Source: Sphingobacterium cellulitidis (GTDB taxonomy: Bacteria; Bacteroidota; Bacteroidia; Sphingobacteriales; Sphingobacteriaceae). Taken from it: DNA of 64,000 bases. How positions within the stretch are numbered: the first letter of the stretch is position 1; every line of letters begins with the position of its first letter. Shown piece after piece: positions 53,984 to 63,880 of this stretch. A model generated the notes under the pieces. The model was not told where the DNA came from. It did not search any database and was given only the letters and a program-made list of their open reading frames with translations. The translations under genes and the position numbers were made by a program. The stretch lies in NCBI GenBank assembly GCA_002245855.1, contig NOUX01000002.1, positions 548,988 through 612,987 on the forward strand, read 5' to 3'.

Positions 53984-56857
53984 CTATAAAATTGCTGGAA
54001 TTTCCATCTTTTTTAAACGATTAGTTAAAATATTATCCGCTTTTGTGTTGGTTTTACTCAATTCCTTCAACAGTTTTAGTCCATCCAATTCATAAGGATA
54101 GATTGAAAGTGCCTCATCCAATTGCTTAATAGCCTCATCTATTTTATTTGCTTTGCTATTTATCAAAGCCTGGCTTACCAAATCAGAAGATCGGTAAAAA
54201 ATAGAATTCATAGGCTTAATTTTGGCCTGAAACGCCTTCGCATCCGCTATTCTATTATTTTCAGCTAATAATCGAATCAATCTTTGATTATATAAGGGTT
54301 CTAAACGTGAAGGGTCTCCATCTCTTACCATCAATTTATCCAAGAATTCATTCAGATTTTTTTGATTCCCTTGCTTTGAATAGACTTCAGCAAATAATAA
54401 CTCAAATTCGGGTCTGTTTACCTGCGAAGCTTGTAAGGTTCTATAGATCTGCTGTAGGTTTTTCAATGCCTCATCGTATCGCTTATTCGCAATTAAGGAT
54501 TCAATATGCTGCGTACGAATGCTATAATTCTGCGGCTTTTGAGCGGCAAGGTGCGCCAATACATTAATTTGATCCTGATTACCTAACAAGGAAGTTTGCC
54601 ATGCCTTAAAGGCTTTGGAATCATCTTTCCTATCTCGTAAATAAGTGGAAATTTCAGAACCATTCTGCACATATTCGTCAGCGACTTCAATAGCTTGTTT
54701 TAACATCCCCCGTTGAAAGTAAAAATTACGAAGGATTCCTGAATTCCTGGCCTTCTCCATATAATCGGTCTCAATATCATAGGCTTTTTTAAGGAGACTT
54801 GACTGGCCCTCTAAGTCTTGTGGATTCGTAGCCATGAACAAGTTCCCCTCCACTGAATAGATCGGCGCATAATTAACATCAACTTCCTTGGCCTTATCTA
54901 ATTGTTGGCTTGCTTCGGAGTACTTGCCCTCAGCTAATAGATTTTCAGCATAGGAGATATAAGCTGGCAAATATTTCTGATCATATTGCAAGGCCGTATC
55001 CAGATAGGAATAGGCTTCCTTCAGATCATTCTTTGCAGAATTTCTCGCCAGATTTACATATACTTGAGACCAATTTGAAGCCATCGCTTGTTTATCTCCC
55101 GCTAGGTAAGCCTTCTCCTTGCTAATCATTTCATCCAGGAAGGCATACATCTCCGGATCTTTAGTTTTCAGATCGTTTAAGGTATTCATGGATTTAAAAT
55201 CCAAGGGATGAACTTTCACCTTCTCAAAATAGGCAGGATAAGTTTGAGCTAGATATTCAGATTCATTATTTTGAGAATAATAGTCCAAGGTGAGTCCATT
55301 TTCCATGGCATTATAATATAAGGACTTAATCTTGCGATTTTGTTGATCTGTAAGAACCTGACCATGGAAAAGATGTACATATTCATGCAGGAGGACATTA
55401 CGTTCTTCAAAAGCTCCACGCTCAACATATTCAATGGCTGCTGCGCCTGATCCTACTCCTCGGATATCCATCCATTGACGATTATCGAAGGTGGAATTAA
55501 ACCGGAAATAAGGCGCTTTCATCGCTAATGCTAGATCCACATGTAAGGGTGGAATCACAAAAAGCCTATGTTGTTTGACCAAAAATGGAAAATAAACTGT
55601 TGAGGTATATAATTGGTTCCATGCCATACCCTTTGCCACACTTCCTGGATAATAGGCCACATCAGGGAATATTTCCAGAAAATCATCCATATTGCTGATC
55701 TTAGGATTTCTTAATGACTCCATGATACTCGCATAGGTTTTCAGATATGGAATCCGCTTGGATTTAATCACTGCAGCTAAACCATTGTGTGCAGGGCCAT
55801 AATGCGTTTTACGCTTTAAAATATCGAGAAAAATATTCTCTGCTTTTGTCAAACGCTGCATTCTATCTGTAGCATCAAAGTCACTATACAATAAAGATGC
55901 TTTATGCATTCCAGGTAACACAGAACCTTTATGTTCCGATTCTATTTGATCAACCTTCGCTAATGCTGCTTCAATTTTATTGCTACTGAACAACTCATCT
56001 GCTGTCTCTAATTCCTGACGAATTTCCTTCTCATTTTCATCCACATAATCAGCAAAAGTCAGGTTAGTATGACCATTCCCCAAATGCCAGTGGGATTGAA
56101 AATGTAATGGGTTTAAAGCCAAGGCAACTTCCCATTGTGCCACCATATCATTTAATTGAGTAGCATCAATCCTTCTCCAAATGGCATATCCATAGTAGAA
56201 TCTGGCATCAGCATTCAAGGGATTTAATTGAAGTCCTTTTTTTAATACCTCCTCTGCTTCTTTAGGTTTCTGATCCCAGAAAAAAACATCTGCTTTTAGA
56301 AAATATCCTGCGGCTTCATTTGGTTGTTTCGCAATCAAATCATTAGCCAAGGCTAGTGCTTCAGGGTATTTCTTTTGCAACATCAAAGCCCTTCCTAAAA
56401 CTAAACTGGTCTCGATATCATTAGGATTTTTGCGTAGCAGTTCTGAACTCATCTTTTCTGCAGATTCCAATTCCCAAGCTTCAATTTTTAGTAATGCTAA
56501 AGCTCTTTGTACCTTAAGATCAGATTGCCCTTTGCTCGGAATCTTGGACAATTCCTTTTCTGCGGCTTTGAAATCATTATTCAACCATTGATATTTAAAT
56601 CGTAATACGGCAGCATCATTTGGATTGATACTTTTATTTTTGCTCAATTCCGTATTTACCAATTGCCACTCACCTAAATCCAACAGATGATTCAATGTTT
56701 CATAGGTTGACTTGGAATTAGACTTTAGCTCTTGTATATACTTGCTTTTCTCTTGATTCAGATAGGTCTTTACTGCTTGCGTGTCGTTGATATAATCTTG
56801 GGCATTTGCAGTACCTAACCCGACGAAAAGGAAAAAAATAAGACTTTTTAATTGCAT
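53984..56857 (-). CDS. Large TPR protein with an HExxH metallopeptidase-like motif
   Basis: A 957-residue exported protein (signal peptide 1-19, ending ANAQ). TPR-type helical pairs fill residues 40-280 and 600-940. In the middle, residues 491-495 read HEYVH (HExxH) in VLLHEYVHLFHG, and about 40 residues later E532/E534 in NNESEYLAQ could be the third ligand, as in gluzincin-type zinc peptidases such as the peptidase MA family. The TPRs could hold a substrate. This architecture suggests a periplasmic zinc peptidase; activity is inferred, not proven. The gene follows the S10 peptidase gene but a terminator lies between, and putP follows after 24 bases. Confidence 0.75.
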   Translation of the reverse strand: MQLKSLIFFLFVGLGTANAQDYINDTQAVKTYLNQEKSKYIQELKSNSKSTYETLNHLLDLGEWQLVNTELSKNKSINPNDAAVLRFKYQWLNNDFKAAEKELSKIPSKGQSDLKVQRALALLKIEAWELESAEKMSSELLRKNPNDIETSLVLGRALMLQKKYPEALALANDLIAKQPNEAAGYFLKADVFFWDQKPKEAEEVLKKGLQLNPLNADARFYYGYAIWRRIDATQLNDMVAQWEVALALNPLHFQSHWHLGNGHTNLTFADYVDENEKEIRQELETADELFSSNKIEAALAKVDQIESEHKGSVLPGMHKASLLYSDFDATDRMQRLTKAENIFLDILKRKTHYGPAHNGLAAVIKSKRIPYLKTYASIMESLRNPKISNMDDFLEIFPDVAYYPGSVAKGMAWNQLYTSTVYFPFLVKQHRLFVIPPLHVDLALAMKAPYFRFNSTFDNRQWMDIRGVGSGAAAIEYVERGAFEERNVLLHEYVHLFHGQVLTDQQNRKIKSLYYNAMENGLTLDYYSQNNESEYLAQTYPAYFEKVKVHPLDFKSMNTLNDLKTKDPEMYAFLDEMISKEKAYLAGDKQAMASNWSQVYVNLARNSAKNDLKEAYSYLDTALQYDQKYLPAYISYAENLLAEGKYSEASQQLDKAKEVDVNYAPIYSVEGNLFMATNPQDLEGQSSLLKKAYDIETDYMEKARNSGILRNFYFQRGMLKQAIEVADEYVQNGSEISTYLRDRKDDSKAFKAWQTSLLGNQDQINVLAHLAAQKPQNYSIRTQHIESLIANKRYDEALKNLQQIYRTLQASQVNRPEFELLFAEVYSKQGNQKNLNEFLDKLMVRDGDPSRLEPLYNQRLIRLLAENNRIADAKAFQAKIKPMNSIFYRSSDLVSQALINSKANKIDEAIKQLDEALSIYPYELDGLKLLKELSKTNTKADNILTNRLKKMEIPAIL

Positions 56858-56867
56858 AATACGAAAG

Positions 56868-56896
56868 AAATAAAAGCCAGTCCTTTAGGACTGGCT
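56868..56896 (-). terminator. Terminator of the S10 peptidase gene
   Basis: On the minus strand AGCCAGTCCT pairs with AGGACTGGCT (56875-56896), followed by TTTTATTTC. It separates the SusC-SusD-S10 block from the TPR-putP block. Confidence 0.8.
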
Positions 56897-56909
56897 GAGT
56901 AAAAAAACA

Positions 56910-58382
56910 CTAGTATTTTGCAGCTTGATCTGCAGCAGGTAAGGATTTCTTAATAAACTGACGAATATCTTCATTCGCTTTAATAAGATCTTCTTTACGC
57001 AAATACATCATGTGACCGCTTCGGTATCCAACGAAACTCATCCTTGAAGATAGTTTGCCAGATGGGTCCATTTGCCACATATTGTATTTCGCATTGAAGT
57101 AATCACATGCTCCATCATAATAACCTGACTGTACCATTAAATGCAGGAATGGATTCGCTGCCATCGCCTGTCTCAGATTATAACCTGTATTGTCATTACT
57201 TCTATCCCAAGGATGAACTGGTCCAAACATATTGTATTTTACATCTGCTTTGTATTTCAATTCATTGGCATAGTAGTAATTGATCGCTGGTGTGAATGAG
57301 TGTAGCCAAGACGTCAACTCGGAGTTATAATCTGGACGCTCACCACCATCACGAAAATCTAGACCAATATATCTGGAATCTAAACGTCCAACTGTTTGGC
57401 CCTTATCACGCATTAATTCCTTCCAAAATAAAGAAGTAGGGATATTCAAGTTATTTTGTGCAATTACTGTTTCAGACAAGCCTGAATATTTAGCCATTTT
57501 TTTAACAACTGCAGCCTTATCCGTTGCACTTAAGCTAGAGCCTTTTGCAATCGCAGGTAATAACTCGTCTAAAGTAAATTTCTCTACCTCCGGAAGAATA
57601 GCATCTAAATCTTTGTTTTGTAATTCAGGTGTTAAACGTTTGTGGAACCATGCTGTAGCAGCATAATATGGCCAAATATTAGCTTGCGCAACTGCTCCCT
57701 CACGCTTAATTCCTAAATCTGTTGGAGACACCAAAATAACACCATTCAAGTACATCCACTGTGCATTCTGTAATTCCAAAGCCAATCCTGAAACACGGGT
57801 TGTTCCATAACTTTCACCAATCAGATATTTTGGTGATGACCAACGGTTATTTCTGGTTACAAAGGTGTTGATCCATTCTGCTAAATATTTGATATCGGCA
57901 TTGATTCCAAAGAATAAGGAACGATCTGCTTTCTCATCAAGAATTCTGGAATAACCAGTATTGATGGGGTCGATATAAACGATATCCGCCACATCTAAGA
58001 TGGTGTATGGATTTTCCTTTACCCCATAAGGTTGTAAAGGATAGCCTTCATCATCAATGTTTAATAAACGCGGACCAGTATAGGCCAAATGCATCCATAC
58101 TGAACCTGAACCTGGGCCTCCGTTGAAGGAAATTACCAATGGACGCTTGTCTCTATTGCTAATGTCATCGCGGGTATAATAGGTATAATGTACCGTTGCC
58201 AAAACTTTTCCATTGGCATCCCAAACTGGCTGCGTTCCGGTCTTCGCTGTATATCCAAATTTCTGCCCATTGGCTGCAATAGAATGTTTTGTAACAATAG
58301 TGCTATCCGCAAATGGAATGCGCTGAGCTTGGACGGAAACGGCAAAAATTAGTGCTGATAATAATAAAATGTATCTTTTCAT
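56910..58382 (-). CDS. S10 family serine carboxypeptidase-like protein
   Basis: A 490-residue exported protein (signal peptide 1-19, ending SVQAQ). The S10 markers are FNGGPGSGSVWMHL (oxyanion region), catalytic Ser191 in LIGESYGTTR, a late Asp in SGYYDGACDY and His in YRSGHMMYLR. These cleave C-terminal residues from peptides; in Bacteroidota they sit in the periplasm. It follows susD by 43 bases, so it is likely co-expressed with SusC/D, consistent with peptide uptake. Confidence 0.92.
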   Translation of the reverse strand: MKRYILLLSALIFAVSVQAQRIPFADSTIVTKHSIAANGQKFGYTAKTGTQPVWDANGKVLATVHYTYYTRDDISNRDKRPLVISFNGGPGSGSVWMHLAYTGPRLLNIDDEGYPLQPYGVKENPYTILDVADIVYIDPINTGYSRILDEKADRSLFFGINADIKYLAEWINTFVTRNNRWSSPKYLIGESYGTTRVSGLALELQNAQWMYLNGVILVSPTDLGIKREGAVAQANIWPYYAATAWFHKRLTPELQNKDLDAILPEVEKFTLDELLPAIAKGSSLSATDKAAVVKKMAKYSGLSETVIAQNNLNIPTSLFWKELMRDKGQTVGRLDSRYIGLDFRDGGERPDYNSELTSWLHSFTPAINYYYANELKYKADVKYNMFGPVHPWDRSNDNTGYNLRQAMAANPFLHLMVQSGYYDGACDYFNAKYNMWQMDPSGKLSSRMSFVGYRSGHMMYLRKEDLIKANEDIRQFIKKSLPAADQAAKY

Positions 58383-58425
58383 CGTCTTTTTATGTTAATA
58401 GTTGATTACATCTGAAATTTATAAA

Positions 58426-59949
58426 TTATTGTCTGGTATCCCAAAACACCCTTTCCAATAAACTGGTTTTTTGTGTAATATTTGGGTTATTATTGGCCTC
58501 CGATTGGGAGTAAAATAATGTCCTCGGAACCTCATCATAAATTGCAGTTGGTTTCTTCAATGGGGTCAATGCGGGATAGCCTGTTCTGCGGTAATCCGTC
58601 CATGGCTCAACCAAAACTCCAAAATTTGCGATATACTTCTCCGTTATGATTTGCTCCAACTTCTGTTGGTTTGTTCCGGATAAGGTTCCCTTATCTGCTA
58701 GATAGGCATTCAAAGTTGCTGCCGGCAATTTATTGTCCTCAAAGGAAGCCTTAATTCCTGCACTAAAGAATGCTTGTGCATCACCAGCAGCTCCATATAA
58801 TAATGCAGCCTCCGCACGGATAAAATTATATTCCGCAAAGGTTAATAACCTAGCTGGCGCTTCGCCTCCATATAAGATTGCCCCAGTTTGAAGGGCTCCC
58901 TTTGGATCTACCAAACTTGAATTAAAGGAAGTAACTGTTCCATATAAATACTCATGCAACCTCGAATATTCACTCGAAGCATTCGCATCCATTACACTTG
59001 CTCCTTTATAGGTTTTAGGACTTGAGAAATATGGAAACGGCGTAAAATAACGCTCTCTACGAGGATCATTATTCGTATTCATTAAATCCACAATATATTT
59101 GTTAGGCAGGAATTGATTCCTGAATTGGCCTAATTCAATACTGTAAATTGGATTTTGTCGCTGGGGTGCATTAAGGAAATTCATCACGAATCCATCTTCA
59201 TTACTGCTGAAGAATTTTGCCCCCGAATTGATCAACTCATTGATTTTTTGTCTCGTGAAATTTGGATCCTTAGCTGAATAATGCAGGTAAATTCTCAATT
59301 TCAATGTATTTCCAAACTTTTCCCATTTCTCTTTGGAGCCAGCCCAATTCGTGGATGCATAAATCGAGGAAAAAGCATTTGGCGATAAGGTGGAAGTACC
59401 AGCATTGATATCCGCAATTCCTTCATCAATCAATCGAATCAGGTCTGTATAAATTGCTTCATCATCATCAACCTCTGGTTTAAGGTTTTCTCCAAATTGC
59501 ATCGCATTAAAGTAAGGCACATCCCCCCAGGTATCCACCGTAACTTGATAGACAAATGCTTTCAATAACTTTGCAACACCCGCATAATGTGGACTTCCTT
59601 CATCTGTTGCCTGCTTGATCAAAACAGCAATATCACTCAAGGTAGTTCCAAAAATCGCTACCCATTGATTGTTGATGTCGGAGTCATTCACATTATATCG
59701 CTCGTATTCCTTGAACGCTACGTGTCCTTGAACAGGTCCTTGACCACTGAATTGCTGAACAAAAACTCCCCCAACACGCAATAAATCACTCGCACCAAAA
59801 TAACCAACATTGACAGTAATGGAGGGTAATAATTGGTTGACAGCAACCTTGGTTACATTATTAGGGTCGTCATTAACATCCAGAAAGGAACTACATGAAG
59901 CCGCTCCCAATAGGGTGGCAACTGTTAATAAACTAAATATCTTTTTCAT
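58426..59949 (-). CDS. SusD/RagB family outer-membrane lipoprotein
   Basis: A 507-residue lipoprotein (signal ending GAASC, Cys at about 20) starting CSSFLDVNDDPNN, the usual SusD opening with the DVNDDPN calcium-like loop. TPR-like helices follow (LLKAFVYQVTVDTWGDVPYF at about 125). It works as the lid of its SusC partner, capturing a substrate and opening the transporter. The SusC stop is 12 bases upstream of its ATG. In this locus the substrate could be peptides rather than glycans. Confidence 0.93.
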   Translation of the reverse strand: MKKIFSLLTVATLLGAASCSSFLDVNDDPNNVTKVAVNQLLPSITVNVGYFGASDLLRVGGVFVQQFSGQGPVQGHVAFKEYERYNVNDSDINNQWVAIFGTTLSDIAVLIKQATDEGSPHYAGVAKLLKAFVYQVTVDTWGDVPYFNAMQFGENLKPEVDDDEAIYTDLIRLIDEGIADINAGTSTLSPNAFSSIYASTNWAGSKEKWEKFGNTLKLRIYLHYSAKDPNFTRQKINELINSGAKFFSSNEDGFVMNFLNAPQRQNPIYSIELGQFRNQFLPNKYIVDLMNTNNDPRRERYFTPFPYFSSPKTYKGASVMDANASSEYSRLHEYLYGTVTSFNSSLVDPKGALQTGAILYGGEAPARLLTFAEYNFIRAEAALLYGAAGDAQAFFSAGIKASFEDNKLPAATLNAYLADKGTLSGTNQQKLEQIITEKYIANFGVLVEPWTDYRRTGYPALTPLKKPTAIYDEVPRTLFYSQSEANNNPNITQKTSLLERVFWDTRQ

Positions 59950-59961
59950 GTTATTTCAATT

Positions 59962-62900
59962 TTATAGGCTAAATCTTACACTTCCGCCAATTGTTCTTGG
60001 GGTTGGGCTAAATCCAAATTCTAATCCTCTAGCATTACTAATCCCCAATAGATTTTGCTCTGGGTCAAGATGCGGGAAGTTCGGTGCATAAGTAAATAGG
60101 TTTCTACCATAAACTGATATATTGATTCCTTTGATGAACTTCTGACCTTCGAATAGTCGTGCTGGCAAACGGTATGATAGATTTGCCTCTCTTAGTTTTA
60201 CAAAAGTGGCATCCAATACATATCCTTCCCATGCCACATATTTCCCTTGTAAGCTATAATATTGCTGGGCAGTAACTTGGGTGGTATTCGGACTACCATC
60301 TTCATATACTCCTTCAAAAAGATAAGGTGTAGTTACTGCACCTGAACCATCGATACGTTCAAATCCAGCAGTTTCTTTGGCAACCCCTTGAATCCGTAAA
60401 TCTCCAATGGTTCTGGACATAATATCCCCCTTATATTTGAAGTCAAATAAGAATGACAATGAAAAGTCTTTATAGCTGAAATCATTGCTCCAACCTAAAT
60501 TGAACTTCGGATTTGGGTTTCCGACCTTCTGAACGTTGGTTGTTGGCTTTGGAAGACCATTCGCATTGACGATCATTCTTCCTTGATTATCGCGTTGATA
60601 CGCATTCGACCATAATTGTCCATATTCCTCTCCCGCAACTAAACGTACGTTAGGTGAAGTAAACCCTCCAATAGAAATATTATTCACACCTGGTGCTAAC
60701 TCCTCGACAATGGATTTAAACTTGGTGAAGGTAAATCCCGATCTCCAATTGAAATTTTCACTTTTTAAAGGAACTAGATTCAACATCAACTCAATACCTT
60801 TGGTCGATAGACTACCCGCATTGGTGACTACAGAAGTAAAACCTGAAGATGATGGCGCTGGAACAGCAAAAATCAAATTCCGAGTATCTCTTTTATAGAC
60901 CGATCCTTCAAAGCTGATTCTACCACTATATAGGGATAGTTCTGCTCCTAACTCATATTCGCGAGTAAACTCTGGCTGTAGTTTTTCATTTCCGGCACTG
61001 TTATTCAAGGTATATCCTGCCAGGCCATTGAATGGAAAACTGACTAATGTGGACACAAATCCATCTGAAGCACTCGAACGACCGAAATAGGTATTCGTTG
61101 CATATGGATCTGTTCCTTTACCTACTTCACCAACATTGGCTCTGATCTTCGCCATGGTTAATACATTGGATTTTAACTCAGGAAAAGCTTCGGTCAACAC
61201 AAAGCTCACTGCAGCAGCAGGATAGAAAATGGAACGATTCCCTTTGGACAAGGTGGATGAAAAGTCGTTTCTGGCTTTCACGTTCAGGGATAAATAGGAT
61301 TTGTAATCCAATACCACATCGGCGAAAACTCCAATTTGTCTGTTCTCGGTAATGGTACCGAGCGTATTAAAAGTCAAAAAGTTATTCTGGTTATCAAAAT
61401 TTGGCAATACAATGCCTAAGCCTGTAGATTGCAAGGTATTTCTATTATTGGCAATTACCTCATTACCGACCGTTGCTATTAAATTCCAATTCTCAGAAAT
61501 TGCTCTATTAGCCGTCAAGGTAAAATAGGAGTTGATATTTTTCATGGACACACTTCTATCTTGAACACCACCTGCTCCTGCAGAACTTGTATTTCCATTA
61601 CTACGGATTCCCTTGTTATCAAATCCCTTTGAAGTCAAGCTAAAGACGTCGGCACCTACTTTTAGGTCTGCCGCCAACCAAGGAAGGATATCATATTTCA
61701 AATTGATATTTCCATAGAAACGGTTGACCTCATTATTGTTTCTTACATTTTTAATGGACCAGTAAGGATGATCTTCCGGCGCAAACCACAATTGATTTCC
61801 CTCCGCATTTTCAAAAGGCATATTGGTCAAGTCATAACTCCGCGGAGCATAGATCCCTCTCCATAATGGATTGGCACCTTGGTTACCTCCTTGCGTACGC
61901 TCTGAAACATTATTCACATATGAAAAGGAAGATCCAATCTTAAACTTGTCAGTCAGTTGGGTAGATGCATTTACCGAAATATTATTCCGCTTCAGCTCAT
62001 TGCTAGGTAATAAGCCTGTTTCCAAGGTATAGCCATAAGATACACGGTAGTCAAATTTCTCACCTGAACCTGTAAAGCTCAAATCATTTACTGAGCTTAC
62101 AGAATTCTTCAAGATATCTTTGATATTATCTGGGAATGCTTGCAGGTTTTCTTTTTCACCAAACCAGTTGGTCACTTCCTGACCAGCGATTTTTGGCCCC
62201 CATGAACCGGTCACGGAGTTATTATAATTACCATTACTACCTTGTGCATATTCATTTTGGAATTCAGGCATCTGAGATACCATTCCTACTGCAGTATTGG
62301 TTCCAACTGAAATCTGGTTTCTTGATCCTTTCTTAGCTTTCTTGGTGGTAATTAATATTACCCCAGAAGCAGCTCGAGATCCATATAGAACAGTTGCAGC
62401 AGCACCTTTCAATACGCTCATTGATTCAATATCCTGAGGGTTGATATCGGAGATCCGGCTGGAGTTGACTACTCCTGTATTCACCGAGTTACCCCCTCCG
62501 GAATTATCCAATGGAATTCCATCTACCACATATAAGGGTTGATTACTTCCAGTAAAGGTTGAAAATCCGCGAATAGTGATATTGGAACCTGCAAATCCAC
62601 CACCAGCACCACTTACCTGCACTCCGGCCAATCTTCCGGCCAATGCATTCGTAACGTCAGTGGTTGGTGCCTTTGCCAGATCATCGGCTTTAACCTCTCC
62701 AACACCATAACCTAAGGTTTTACGATCTCTTTGAATACCAAATGAAGTAACAACTACTTCCTCCAGGTTGGCAGCATCATCCTGCAATACAATTCGCATG
62801 GCAGAAGTAGCATTAATGGGCACCTCAAGGGTTTGGTAGCTCATGTGACTTATAACCAAAGTACCTCGAGATTGGGCAGTTTCAAATGAAAACTCACCAC

Positions 62901-63201
62901 GCTCATTGGTTTGTGAACCTTCATTTGAACCTTTTACTCGAATGGAGGCATTTGCGATTGGATTTCCTTGGTCATTCACGACCGTACCTGTTACGGTTGT
63001 TTGTTGTTCAAAATGAACAGGAATCAGGTAATTTGTTTCTATTTTATCAGCCTTCCACAAATGATGCGGACTAGCCTCTACTGCTGAACACAGCAGCATT
63101 GAGCCCGAGCAAAGCATGAGGCTCAATAAATTTTTTGGTCTTAAGTAATTTATGTTATGAATATTTTGGGGAATACTCCAACTTTTAATTTTAGATTTCA
63201 T
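59962..63201 (-). CDS. SusC/RagA family TonB-linked outer-membrane transporter
   Basis: A 1079-residue TonB-dependent transporter. A long N-terminal signal region is followed by a carboxypeptidase-regulatory-like domain (TVTGTVVNDQGNPIANASIR at about 70), the SusC-linker EEVVVTSFGIQ, a plug domain (RLAGVQVSGAGGG, then YVVDGIPLDN) and a barrel of about 750 residues ending GGSVRFSL. There is no extra STN or anti-sigma-interaction domain, and no anti-sigma gene nearby, so it is likely controlled by other means. It heads the leftward unit with susD and S10. Confidence 0.94.
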   Translation of the reverse strand: MKSKIKSWSIPQNIHNINYLRPKNLLSLMLCSGSMLLCSAVEASPHHLWKADKIETNYLIPVHFEQQTTVTGTVVNDQGNPIANASIRVKGSNEGSQTNERGEFSFETAQSRGTLVISHMSYQTLEVPINATSAMRIVLQDDAANLEEVVVTSFGIQRDRKTLGYGVGEVKADDLAKAPTTDVTNALAGRLAGVQVSGAGGGFAGSNITIRGFSTFTGSNQPLYVVDGIPLDNSGGGNSVNTGVVNSSRISDINPQDIESMSVLKGAAATVLYGSRAASGVILITTKKAKKGSRNQISVGTNTAVGMVSQMPEFQNEYAQGSNGNYNNSVTGSWGPKIAGQEVTNWFGEKENLQAFPDNIKDILKNSVSSVNDLSFTGSGEKFDYRVSYGYTLETGLLPSNELKRNNISVNASTQLTDKFKIGSSFSYVNNVSERTQGGNQGANPLWRGIYAPRSYDLTNMPFENAEGNQLWFAPEDHPYWSIKNVRNNNEVNRFYGNINLKYDILPWLAADLKVGADVFSLTSKGFDNKGIRSNGNTSSAGAGGVQDRSVSMKNINSYFTLTANRAISENWNLIATVGNEVIANNRNTLQSTGLGIVLPNFDNQNNFLTFNTLGTITENRQIGVFADVVLDYKSYLSLNVKARNDFSSTLSKGNRSIFYPAAAVSFVLTEAFPELKSNVLTMAKIRANVGEVGKGTDPYATNTYFGRSSASDGFVSTLVSFPFNGLAGYTLNNSAGNEKLQPEFTREYELGAELSLYSGRISFEGSVYKRDTRNLIFAVPAPSSSGFTSVVTNAGSLSTKGIELMLNLVPLKSENFNWRSGFTFTKFKSIVEELAPGVNNISIGGFTSPNVRLVAGEEYGQLWSNAYQRDNQGRMIVNANGLPKPTTNVQKVGNPNPKFNLGWSNDFSYKDFSLSFLFDFKYKGDIMSRTIGDLRIQGVAKETAGFERIDGSGAVTTPYLFEGVYEDGSPNTTQVTAQQYYSLQGKYVAWEGYVLDATFVKLREANLSYRLPARLFEGQKFIKGINISVYGRNLFTYAPNFPHLDPEQNLLGISNARGLEFGFSPTPRTIGGSVRFSL

Positions 63202-63813
63202 AATACAGGGTTTTAATTAGATGATTAGTAGAATTAACGATTAATCATTTGGGAAGTTAGGGTGGTAATTCGTGCTTTTCCATAATTTCAATAATTTGGT
63301 GAATTCAATAAAAAAATGAGATAATTATTAGGTGGTTAGTCCTATCAGGTTAATTAATAATCGTTTTCCTTAAAAAGGTAATATTGAGATATCGGCTTAA
63401 TATGATTTCAAGATATAAAAAAAACGATTCCATGAAATAGACCTGTATACGAAAATAAGCTAGTTGCTTAGATAAGTAAACGAATGGACAAAATATGTTT
63501 ACTGTTTGAACTAAGATTGATAGCGAATCTTAAAAATTCTATCAAAAAGATAGAATTTCGATTAATCGAATTGCGGTAAATACCTATTATTATTGGTCAA
63601 ACATACATTTATTGCCAAATCAATATTTACCAACAAAAGAACAAATTGAGTTAAACCAATAAATATGAACTGTAGGGAAAGTAGTTTTTCAAGGCTAATT
63701 TTATGAAGTTATTACGGTTGGGGAGATATAGGAATCCAACCTAAAATTAAAAATAGAGGCTGAATTAGAGATGAGGAAAGATAATGCTGTCGGAGGTTGA
63801 TAAAATAGAAAGA
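63202..63813. other. Long intergenic region upstream of susC
   Basis: About 600 bases, A/T-rich, with no frame above a few dozen codons on either strand and no tRNA-like fold. The susC promoter should be close to 63250, but no clear TAnnTTTG is visible. A long noncoding stretch of this kind can hold a small RNA or a regulator site; I see no positive evidence. Confidence 0.5.
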
Positions 63814-63832
63814 GGGCGTATGCAATACGCCC
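63814..63832. repeat. Palindromic element GGGCGTAT-GCA-ATACGCCC
   Basis: Two 8-base arms form a hairpin with a 3-base loop in a G/C-rich patch within A/T-rich DNA. It looks like a REP-type dispersed element. Confidence 0.6.
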
Positions 63833-63880
63833 GTACAATGCGTTTCATTTATCCGATAGGCATTTCGCGGCCTGGATGGT

